Assembly (NCBI GenBank): GCA_003538525.1
Contig: DPRZ01000292.1
Location: 1-15,614, forward strand
Direction: 5' to 3'
Length of the DNA stretch: 15,614 bases
From: Neisseriales bacterium
Lineage (GTDB): Bacteria; Pseudomonadota; Gammaproteobacteria; Burkholderiales; UBA11063
Shown here one piece after another: positions 1 through 7,279 of the stretch. Each line of letters opens with the position of its first letter. The first letter of the stretch is position 1. A program made the translations under genes and the position numbers. A model generated the notes under the pieces. That model was not told where the DNA came from. It ran no database searches and saw nothing but the letters and a program-made list of their open reading frames with translations.

Positions 1-2324
1 ACCCACACCAAATCTTGCATAATATAGGCATAATTTACGTTATTATTACTATAAATAGTTTGAATACTATTATATAAATCGTTAAAGTTCACCCCATAAT
101 AAGTTGCACGTTCCAAATTTGGCAAAATTGAAATTTCCGCCACATTGGTATCTAAAGTTTGAATCACCGAACCAACTTCTTTATGTGTTTTCAAGCGCTT
201 CATTAGTTGCTCGCAAATTACTTGTAATTTACGCGGATCACCAACTACCCGATCCTCAACATAAAACTCAACGCCACCCGTAGTACTTAATCCACGCATT
301 GGTGGTTGATTAAACGCGCGTACAATTACACCAGGAGCATTAATCGCCGACATATTCAATTGTTTAATGATATAGTCCGCACTGCTATCTGGAGTCTTAC
401 GTAAATCCCAGTCTTTTAGGGCAATAAAAAACGATGCCGCATAAGTTTTTTGATTCCCAAAATCCAGAAAATCAAACCCTGTAACCGTAAGCACCGAATC
501 AATCGCTGAATTTTTAGTTAATTTTTCGGTCATTTGATCCACCACGACTTTAGTTTGTGCTAAACCTGATGCCGAGGGTAAATTGACGGTTGCAAAAAGC
601 AAACCCTGATCTTCAATTGGCACAAAACCCATTGGTACCATCTTAAACATACCAAGAGTAGAAATCACTACCGCAATCCAAATCGCGATGGTCAATTTTT
701 TACGCACAATCAAAATTGTAGCGATGCGCACATATCTCTCGGTCAACCAATCAAAGAAATGGTCAAACCACGCCAGAAACTTCGGCTTTTGCACGTTTTT
801 CTTAAGGATTAAAAAACTAATTGCAGGTGTAAAAGTTAAGGCACCAATTCCTGATAAAATCACCGCACAGGCAATAGTCACCGCAAATTGGCGATACATA
901 ATCCCAGGCAAACCGCCCATTACCATCACCGGAATAAACACCACACTTAACACCAACATAATTGCAATGATCGCACCAAATACTTCATGGAGCGTCAACT
1001 CAATTATCTCAACCAACTTCATCTCGGGATGCTCTTCGCGCAGCCGCTCAATATTCTCGACAATTACAATCGAGTCATCGACGACAATTCCAATGGCTAA
1101 AATTAGAGCAAATAAACTCAGGGTATTTAATGAGAATCCAAGCATATACAGGCACGCCATAGTGCCAATAATCGCAACCGGAATTGAACACATCGCGATC
1201 AAACTCGCGCGCCAATTCTGCAGGAACAGAAAGATGATAAACCCAACTAAAATAAATGCGACTTTCAAAGTATCTACCACATTTATTACTGAGGCTTTAA
1301 CAAAGCGTGAATTATCCACCGTCAGTCGATAATGCAAACCAGTTGGAAAGCGCTTTGACGCTTCCGCAAGTTTATTCATAATCTCAGTTTTAGCTTCAAG
1401 TTGATTGGCGCCAGGTTGTAAAAACACTTGCATAATTGTCGATGGATAATGCTTAAATTGACCTTTTTCATCACGGAAATTAACTTGCGCAATAGTCGTA
1501 TAACTACTCGAACCAAGTTCAACTCGCGCAAAGTCTTTCATTCGAACCGTTTGATTATTCTTATTGCGCAGAATAATATTGGCAACTTGATCCGCGCGAC
1601 TAAACATCGGCTGACCACTAACATTTAAGGTCAGTACATCGCCTTTGCCATTCGGTGAGGCATTTGCACGACCAACAATATACTCTTCATTTTGGTCATT
1701 AATCGCATTTTGCGCATCGGTAACCGATATCCCCAAACGTTGCATTTTATTCGGGTCTAACCACACCCGAATTGCATACGAACCAGTTCCAAAGACGTTA
1801 ACCATTCCCACCGAAGATAATAACAATAAGTCATTTTCAACCGTACGTTGCAAATAGTTACTCACAAAAACTGGGTCAATATAAGGATCGGAATAAAAGG
1901 ATGCAATCAAGAGCATATCGGGCGAACTCTTACGCGCGGTTACCCCCATCCTTTGCACGACACTCGGTAATAATGGCATTGCCGCTTGCAGGCGATTGAG
2001 TACCTCATTAATTGCGTAATTTAAATTAGTTCCGACATTATAAGTCAGCGTAATTGAAATGGTACCCGCGGAGGAGGTTGAAGTTGCCATATACATTAAA
2101 TTGGACACACCATTCATTTGGTTTTCAATTTGCGCGGCAACTACTTTAGCTGCAGTCTCGGCATTCGCGCCAGGATAAGCCGCATTAATCGAGATTGAGG
2201 GTGGTGAAACATCAGGAAACTGACTAACTGGTAGGTTAAAAACCGCTACCACGCCACACAGTACTATAATTAATGAAATTACAGTAGCTAAAATCGGACG
2301 ACGAATGAATATATTTAAGCGCAT
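1..2324 (-). CDS. RND (HAE-1 family) efflux permease, 3' end outside window
   Basis: An inner-membrane, proton-driven drug-efflux permease of the AcrB type. About 774 N-terminal codons are present without a stop, and the rest (including TM10 with its lysine) lies beyond the left edge. The ATG at 2322-2324 opens with MRLNIFIRRPILATV, the usual first helix of this family (F-x-x-R-P-I/V). Further on are YPGANAET of the porter domain, the TM4 motif GIVVDDSIVIVEN with the paired proton-relay aspartates at about residues 416-417, and the second-half helix around residue 550 (VRKKLTIAIWIAVV). It is intact over the visible length. It is a distant paralogue of the permease at 2559-5768, not a recent copy: the two share family motifs but differ at most positions. 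It lies on the same strand downstream of that operon but behind a terminator and with its own promoter, so it is probably expressed separately. No fusion-protein gene precedes it. The Shine-Dalgarno sequence is poor. The family call is very sure; the substrate is unknown. Confidence 0.93.
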   Translation of the reverse strand, partial: MRLNIFIRRPILATVISLIIVLCGVVAVFNLPVSQFPDVSPPSISINAAYPGANAETAAKVVAAQIENQMNGVSNLMYMATSTSSAGTISITLTYNVGTNLNYAINEVLNRLQAAMPLLPSVVQRMGVTARKSSPDMLLIASFYSDPYIDPVFVSNYLQRTVENDLLLLSSVGMVNVFGTGSYAIRVWLDPNKMQRLGISVTDAQNAINDQNEEYIVGRANASPNGKGDVLTLNVSGQPMFSRADQVANIILRNKNNQTVRMKDFARVELGSSSYTTIAQVNFRDEKGQFKHYPSTIMQVFLQPGANQLEAKTEIMNKLAEASKRFPTGLHYRLTVDNSRFVKASVINVVDTLKVAFILVGFIIFLFLQNWRASLIAMCSIPVAIIGTMACLYMLGFSLNTLSLFALILAIGIVVDDSIVIVENIERLREEHPEMKLVEIIELTLHEVFGAIIAIMLVLSVVFIPVMVMGGLPGIMYRQFAVTIACAVILSGIGALTFTPAISFLILKKNVQKPKFLAWFDHFFDWLTERYVRIATILIVRKKLTIAIWIAVVISTLGMFKMVPMGFVPIEDQGLLFATVNLPSASGLAQTKVVVDQMTEKLTKNSAIDSVLTVTGFDFLDFGNQKTYAASFFIALKDWDLRKTPDSSADYIIKQLNMSAINAPGVIVRAFNQPPMRGLSTTGGVEFYVEDRVVGDPRKLQVICEQLMKRLKTHKEVGSVIQTLDTNVAEISILPNLERATYYGVNFNDLYNSIQTIYSNNNVNYAYIMQDLVW

Positions 2325-2399
2325 AGGGTACTATTTATAAAAGTCAGTTAATATTTAAATTTAAACGTATCAGTGATTGATAGCGTAAAACAACTTGCG

Positions 2400-2408
2400 A
2401 TTATACCA
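2400..2408 (-). promoter_or_regulatory. Extended -10 promoter for the second RND permease
   Basis: Read on the minus strand this is TGGTATAAT, a perfect -10 hexamer with the TGn extension. No good -35 hexamer is found 16-18 nt upstream, as is common for extended -10 promoters. Transcription would start near 2393, leaving a leader of about 70 nt before the ATG at 2324. It lies between the terminator at 2518-2545 and the gene, which supports an independent unit. The assignment is by pattern only. Confidence 0.6.
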
Positions 2409-2517
2409 TAAATACACCTTACTCATCCCACAACTTACAAAGACGCTTATGACCAACCATCGCAAATAAAAGTGATTAATTCTATTTTACAATGAAAGTT
2501 TTTCACGCTGCTAAAAA

Positions 2518-2545
2518 ATAAACCCCACTAAATAGTGGGGTTTAT
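2518..2545 (-). terminator. Rho-independent terminator of the RND pump operon
   Basis: A perfect 13-bp stem (ATAAACCCCACTA paired with TAGTGGGGTTTAT, 2-nt formal loop) starts 13 bp beyond the stop codon of the permease gene. On the minus strand the hairpin is followed by a T-run (TATTTTTTAG), as expected for intrinsic termination. The plus-strand side has no T-run, so it acts for leftward transcription. Confidence 0.92.
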
Positions 2546-2558
2546 AAAAATCCAAGAC

Positions 2559-5500
2559 TTAATTCACTGCAGTTTCTTTTTTGGATAAATTCATTACCAA
2601 AATAAAGAATAAAGGTACAAAGCAAGTTGCAATTAAAGTTGAACCAAGCATTCCCCCGATAATTCCATAACCAACTGAATGCTGTGAGTTAGCTCCAGCA
2701 CCACTGGCCGTTGCTAATGGTATCGCTCCCAAGATAAAGGCAATAGAAGTCATGATAATTGGTCTAAACCGTACTTTGGCAGCATGAATTGCTGCCGTAC
2801 GATACGACATATTTTCATTTCGTACCGCTTCAATCGCAAACTCAATAATTAAAATAGCATTCTTCGCCGAAAGTCCAATCAAGGTCAACATACTTACTTG
2901 GAAATAAATATTGTTTTCCATACGGAAGATCAACAACGTTAAAGCTGCACCCAGCAAGGCAAATGGCAATGCCATCATAATCGCCATTGGCAAAGCCCAC
3001 ATTTCATATAAAGCCGCTAAAATCAAGAAGACCATGATTAAACCAAGAGAGAATGCGATTGTCGATTGATTACCAGCTAAATTCTGCATATATGCAGGGC
3101 CAAACCATTGAATAACATAATCTTTACCGAGTACTGCAGGCACGGCCTCCTTAATTACTTTCATCACATCGCCAGATGATGCATGAGTCACAGGATTCGG
3201 ATTAACAATAATCTGACTACCAATATAATCATTCATCCGCGTTACCAACTCAGCACCATTTGAATAATCAAAAGTTGCCAAACTACCAACCGGGATCATA
3301 TTGCCTTTATTACTTTTTGCATACACGACGTTTAATAAGTTTGGATCATTTCGATATTTGTACTCACTTTGCACGATCACCCACCACAAATCATTCCACT
3401 TAGTGAAATAATTGATATAGTACAAACCAAAAGTTGATTGCAATGAATTGAATATATTTGCATATGATACATCGTAAATATAAGCTTTACGTGGATCAAC
3501 CTTAATATTAATCTCAGGAGTACTTACATCATATAACTGGAAAGCACTTCCCACTATATCAGGATACTCTTTTTGCAAATACTTCGCCAACTTAATTCCA
3601 TCATCATGAATTTGCTTTGGTGTGCCAATACCAGGTAATGCAGCTTGCAAATAGAAAGTTACCCCACCAGTTGTACTCATTCCACGAATTGGCGGTTGAT
3701 TATATGGAAATCCAGTAATTCGCAAATGCTTGGCTTGCAACTCATTAGTTTTCTTAATAACCGAGTCAACATCTTGCCCTGGACCACGATCGGCATAATC
3801 GTTCATGATAATACTTAACGTTGAGGTATTAGTCTTGGTTGAACCATTATCAACAATATCTTTACCACCCAAAATCGCAATCCGATCCAACGCAGGAATA
3901 TGTTCCATTAAGTCTTTGGATAGATCTATCGCTTCATTTACATTATAATCAATTGAGCCAGCTGAATTTACGTGAATAGTATCATAATAATAGCCCATAT
4001 CCTCAAGGGGTACTAGACCCGTTGGAATTTTTATAAACATGACAATTACAGCTAAAATCACCACAACCCAAGCGATCATAGCAGTCTTAGCATTATCAAT
4101 AAGCTTAACCACAATTCGCATGTATAACTCTTGGAACTTGGCAAAAGCAGTATTAAATTTATCAAAAAACCAATAAATCCATTGTAATGGCTTGAAATTA
4201 GTTGCTGGTCGCCCTTCTCCATGATGCACATTACGCAAGAAAATCGCACATAACGTTGGAGTTAGGGTTAGAGCCACTACGCCTGAGAGCAATACTGAAA
4301 TTGCAATCGTAACTGCAAACTGCTGCATCAAAATACCGCTAAACCCACCCAAGAAAGCAACAGGAATAAATACTGCATTCAAAACGCATACAACTGCAAT
4401 TACTGGTGCTGCAACTTGTTCCATCCCTTTGATTGAGGCTTGAACTGAGTTTAAACCCTCTTCGGCCATTAAGCGCTCAACATTTTCAAGTACCACAATC
4501 GCATCATCGACGACAATCCCAATCGCAAGAACCATCCCAAATAGGGTCAAGGTATTAATCGAGAACCCAAGCGCAAAAGTACCAGCGAAAGTACCTATAA
4601 TCGCCACAGGAATGGCAATTACTGGAATAATCGTACCTTTAATATTTTGGATGAATAACATAACTACACAGAACACCAAAATAAACGCAATAATTAAAGT
4701 TGAAATTACAGCTTCAACCGATAAAATCACAAACTCCGATGAATCATAATGATTATAAAATTTAATACCACTTGGCATATGTTTCGCGATCTCGTTTAAA
4801 AGATTCATATAATCTTTTTTAACTTGTAGCTGATTTGCCCCTGGCACTAGATACAATGCCAGAGCTGTTGCTGGAACAATTTTTAATTGATGAGTATTTG
4901 GATCACGTACTACTGATTTAAAATATGTAATATACTGTTGTGCATCTAATTGAACTTTAGCAACGTCTTTAAGTCGCACAACTTGAGCATTACTCTCAGT
5001 GGCTTTTAATACGATATCTTGGAACTGCGACTCTTCAGTCATATAGCCAGTTGAATTAATCAAAAAGTTATATTTCTCAGGTCCAGCCATTGGTGCCATC
5101 GCATTTAAACCAATTGAATACGGCCAGTTTTGATCATTTACTGCATTAGTAATGTCTTTAATACCCACATTATAATATTTCAATTTATTTGGATCGGTTA
5201 GAACCCGCATTGCATATTGGCGTTGACCAAGAATTGAAACCACACCAACCCCAGGAATTTGTTCAACCAATGGATAAACATAGCGCTGAACATAATTACT
5301 AATAAAGAGTTGATCAGGCGTACCCGTATCTGAATAAAAAGGTGTTACAATAAACAGATCAGGATTTTGTAAACGCATGGTTACACCCTGCGCCTGAACC
5401 TGTGTCGGCAACTGTGGTAAAGCAGTTTGAATCCGATTTAACGCATCTGCCTCAACCATTTGCAAATTAGTACCAGTTTGGAAATAAACATTTAATGACA

Positions 5501-5768
5501 AACTATTACTACCATTTTGACTAGCTGATTGCATATAAATCATGCCAGCCACACCCGACATCTGATCTTCAATTGGCGCGGCTACCGCATTCGCAATTGT
5601 TTCAGCATTAGCACCAGGGAATGGCACCGAAATATTCAAGCATGGTGGAACAATCGATGGATATTGCTCAATTGGAGATACAGCCATAGAAATTAAACCA
5701 GCAATGGTAATGATGATAGAAATCACCATTGATAAAACTGGCCTTAAAATAAAGAAACGACAAAACAT
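2559..5768 (-). CDS. RND (HAE-1 family) multidrug efflux permease, AcrB-like
   Basis: A full-length inner-membrane RND transporter of 1069 residues (AcrB has 1049). It would form a trimer and export drugs or other amphiphilic compounds in exchange for protons, through a fusion protein and an outer-membrane channel. It begins with the canonical MFCRFFILRPVLSMVISI helix. The TM4 motif GIVVDDAIVVLENVER carries the paired aspartates at residues 421-422. The proton-relay lysine of TM10 is at residue 969 (GLSAKNAILIIEF), followed by RFRPIIMTSIAFILGAIPL. All proton-path residues are therefore kept and the gene looks functional. An AGGAAAA ribosome site lies 8 nt before the ATG. It lies 27 bp behind the fusion-protein gene and is surely co-transcribed with it. 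A terminator follows immediately. Family very sure; which AcrB/MexB/OqxB-like substrate set it handles cannot be told. Confidence 0.96.
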   Translation of the reverse strand: MFCRFFILRPVLSMVISIIITIAGLISMAVSPIEQYPSIVPPCLNISVPFPGANAETIANAVAAPIEDQMSGVAGMIYMQSASQNGSNSLSLNVYFQTGTNLQMVEADALNRIQTALPQLPTQVQAQGVTMRLQNPDLFIVTPFYSDTGTPDQLFISNYVQRYVYPLVEQIPGVGVVSILGQRQYAMRVLTDPNKLKYYNVGIKDITNAVNDQNWPYSIGLNAMAPMAGPEKYNFLINSTGYMTEESQFQDIVLKATESNAQVVRLKDVAKVQLDAQQYITYFKSVVRDPNTHQLKIVPATALALYLVPGANQLQVKKDYMNLLNEIAKHMPSGIKFYNHYDSSEFVILSVEAVISTLIIAFILVFCVVMLFIQNIKGTIIPVIAIPVAIIGTFAGTFALGFSINTLTLFGMVLAIGIVVDDAIVVLENVERLMAEEGLNSVQASIKGMEQVAAPVIAVVCVLNAVFIPVAFLGGFSGILMQQFAVTIAISVLLSGVVALTLTPTLCAIFLRNVHHGEGRPATNFKPLQWIYWFFDKFNTAFAKFQELYMRIVVKLIDNAKTAMIAWVVVILAVIVMFIKIPTGLVPLEDMGYYYDTIHVNSAGSIDYNVNEAIDLSKDLMEHIPALDRIAILGGKDIVDNGSTKTNTSTLSIIMNDYADRGPGQDVDSVIKKTNELQAKHLRITGFPYNQPPIRGMSTTGGVTFYLQAALPGIGTPKQIHDDGIKLAKYLQKEYPDIVGSAFQLYDVSTPEINIKVDPRKAYIYDVSYANIFNSLQSTFGLYYINYFTKWNDLWWVIVQSEYKYRNDPNLLNVVYAKSNKGNMIPVGSLATFDYSNGAELVTRMNDYIGSQIIVNPNPVTHASSGDVMKVIKEAVPAVLGKDYVIQWFGPAYMQNLAGNQSTIAFSLGLIMVFLILAALYEMWALPMAIMMALPFALLGAALTLLIFRMENNIYFQVSMLTLIGLSAKNAILIIEFAIEAVRNENMSYRTAAIHAAKVRFRPIIMTSIAFILGAIPLATASGAGANSQHSVGYGIIGGMLGSTLIATCFVPLFFILVMNLSKKETAVN

Positions 5769-5795
5769 CTAAATTTTCCTATACTGGTTATTTAA

Positions 5796-7061
5796 TTAGT
5801 ATTTACCATTGTAAATATCGGCTGAACTGTCAATTTGCACCGCACGCTGTTTAGGTTTACCCACATAGGCGGAGGCATTAACTTTGACAGGAGTTACCGC
5901 AACTGGAGCAGATGCCACAGCAGGGTTATTTGGATTAGTTTTAGCTTGATCATCTTTGGCATCAACCACAACTTTATCACCAGGCATAACTTTTACACCA
6001 CCGGCAGTCACAACCTGCATACCATCGGTCAAACCACCTTTAATAATCCACAATGCACCAGTCATTGGACCAGTTGAAATTGGATTTTTAGCAATTTTGC
6101 CATCTTTAACGATATATACAAATGGACCTTTGTCATCACGGAATACAGCTTCTTGTGGCACCGCATAAGAACCCTTATATGTCATACCGTTTAAGAAAAC
6201 ATGGACAAATTGACCTGATAATAATTGAGTTTGTAGAGTTTTATTATCCACGTACGCCCGCATATTCCAGACACCATTTTGCAAACTAATTCGTGTATCA
6301 GTAAATTGGACATGCCCCGCATTTTTCATCATACTACCATCAGCTAATTGCAAATCAGTTGCAAATTTATAAGCACTCGGCACAGTTGCCAAGCCAGAAC
6401 TAACTGCTGACTGAATCGCCAAGCGATCATTTTCAGGCATAGAAAACGTGATGTACATGTCATTAACCGAATTAATCACATTCATCGTAGTTTGGAATTG
6501 TGTAACCATATCACCGACAGTTACTTGACGTTCAGAAATATAACCATCTGCTGGCGAACGAATAATACAATACTCTAAATTTAATTTAGCTTGATTAATA
6601 TTAGCATTGTCAGTTTCAACTAAACCAACAGCCCCTTGATAATTAATCGTTGCAGTTTCAAGATCCTGCTTAGATACCGCCTCAGCCGCATATAACTTCA
6701 CATAACGATCATAAATTAATTTATAATTCACCATCGCGGCCTGATCTTTAATTAACGCACCTTGTGCATTTTGTAAATCTAACTCAAATGGGCGTGGATC
6801 AATCTGATAAAGAGGTGTATCTTTTTTTACATAGGTACCCTCAGTATAGTACTGTTTAAATACCGCGCCACTCACCCGCGGAACTACGTTGTAATCTACA
6901 ACACCTTGAACAATTGCTGGGTAGTCGTAAACATAAGGCACGTTATATGAGTGCACAATTGCCACATCAACATGCTTTTCTGGCACTACTTTAACTTCTT
7001 TTTTTGAACAACCCGCCAAAATCACACCTGCACTTAACATTACGATCAGGATTTTTTTCAT
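5796..7061 (-). CDS. RND efflux periplasmic adaptor (membrane fusion lipoprotein), AcrA-like
   Basis: The periplasmic adaptor that joins the RND permease at 2559-5768 to an outer-membrane channel. It has 421 residues. The N-terminus is a lipoprotein signal (MKKILIVMLSAGVILAGC) with lipobox LAGC, so Cys18 would be lipidated. Next come the first half of the lipoyl-like domain (VVPRVSGAVFKQYYTEGTYVKKD, a family hallmark, written here in part), an alpha-helical hairpin around residues 95-165, the second lipoyl half, the beta-barrel and the membrane-proximal domain to about residue 370. The last 50 or so residues are a Pro/Ala/Val- and Lys-rich tail that looks disordered and is longer than in AcrA. 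The gene is first in a two-gene operon. No outer-membrane factor gene accompanies it. The ribosome site is weak (GGGTGTG). The neighbour and the motifs make the role nearly certain. Confidence 0.95.
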   Translation of the reverse strand: MKKILIVMLSAGVILAGCSKKEVKVVPEKHVDVAIVHSYNVPYVYDYPAIVQGVVDYNVVPRVSGAVFKQYYTEGTYVKKDTPLYQIDPRPFELDLQNAQGALIKDQAAMVNYKLIYDRYVKLYAAEAVSKQDLETATINYQGAVGLVETDNANINQAKLNLEYCIIRSPADGYISERQVTVGDMVTQFQTTMNVINSVNDMYITFSMPENDRLAIQSAVSSGLATVPSAYKFATDLQLADGSMMKNAGHVQFTDTRISLQNGVWNMRAYVDNKTLQTQLLSGQFVHVFLNGMTYKGSYAVPQEAVFRDDKGPFVYIVKDGKIAKNPISTGPMTGALWIIKGGLTDGMQVVTAGGVKVMPGDKVVVDAKDDQAKTNPNNPAVASAPVAVTPVKVNASAYVGKPKQRAVQIDSSADIYNGKY

Positions 7062-7093
7062 TTAACACACCCAGTAAAAATTAATTTTATTAA

Positions 7094-7102
7094 ATAATAT
7101 CA
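7094..7102 (-). promoter_or_regulatory. Candidate extended -10 promoter of the RND pump operon
   Basis: On the minus strand this reads TGATATTAT, a -10 hexamer with five of six consensus bases and the TGn extension. The -35 region is poor (TTTTTG at 16 nt). The start would fall near 7087, about 26 nt before the adaptor's ATG. An 8-bp palindrome, AGTTAACT (7102-7109), abuts it and a 12-bp palindrome lies just upstream, which suggests repressor control. Other AT-rich hexamers in this region (for example TATAGT at 7163-7168) cannot be excluded. Confidence 0.4.
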
Positions 7103-7125
7103 GTTAACTAACATACAAAAATCAC

Positions 7126-7137
7126 AAAGAATTCTTT
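7126..7137. promoter_or_regulatory. Candidate operator palindrome upstream of the pump operon
   Basis: AAAGAATTCTTT is a perfect 12-bp palindrome within the divergent control region. It lies about 65 bp before the adaptor start and just upstream of the expected -35 position. Dyads like this commonly bind TetR- or MarR-type repressors of RND pumps. No such regulator is encoded in the window, so the function is inferred from position and symmetry only. Confidence 0.3.
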
Positions 7138-7194
7138 TGCAAAAACAATCGAGCACCGTGTTACTATACAATGCATTCACACAAATAATTTGTT

Positions 7195-7237
7195 ATTTTA
7201 TCATATCTTTTAGCGGAAGATAAATATATGATAAAAT
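7195..7237. repeat. 43-bp inverted repeat overlapping the pglL-like promoter
   Basis: The arms ATTTTATCATAT (7195-7206) and ATATGATAAAAT (7226-7237) are perfect 12-bp inverted copies with centres 31 bp apart, about three helical turns. A second, inner pair, ATCTT (7205-7209) and AAGAT (7217-7221), lies between them. The right arm contains the -10 hexamer of the following gene, so a protein bound to both arms would block it. With no T-run after it, it is not a terminator. Operator or cruciform-forming site is an inference. Confidence 0.55.
7229..7237 (+). promoter_or_regulatory. Candidate extended -10 promoter of the pglL-like gene
   Basis: TGATAAAAT is a -10 hexamer with the TGn extension. 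A weak TTTAGC lies 17 nt upstream at the -35 position. The start would be near 7244, giving a leader of about 36 nt. AGG at 7271-7273 serves as the ribosome site, 6 nt before the ATG at 7280. The hexamer falls within the right arm of the inverted repeat at 7195-7237. Confidence 0.5.
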
Positions 7238-7279
7238 TCAGGGCTTAAAGACCAATTTTTATTTTAGATCAGGTATCCA

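Noticed and set aside
688..1332. A 214-codon open frame on the plus strand
   Set aside because: It lies wholly antisense to the RND permease at 1-2324, whose translation shows full family motifs. The plus-strand product has no recognisable domain and an unusual composition.
1428..1857. Two short plus-strand open frames
   Set aside because: They are shadows of the same RND permease reading frame, without ribosome sites or recognisable sequence.
2351..2364. TTTAAATTTAAA palindrome in the leader of the second RND permease
   Set aside because: It is a pure A/T low-complexity palindrome with little information content.
2369..2381. Small dyad ATCAGTGATTGAT downstream of the second RND permease's promoter
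   Set aside because: Only 4-bp arms, expected by chance in AT-rich DNA.
5835..6168. Two short plus-strand open frames inside the adaptor gene
   Set aside because: They overlap a confidently assigned membrane fusion protein and overlap each other; no independent support.
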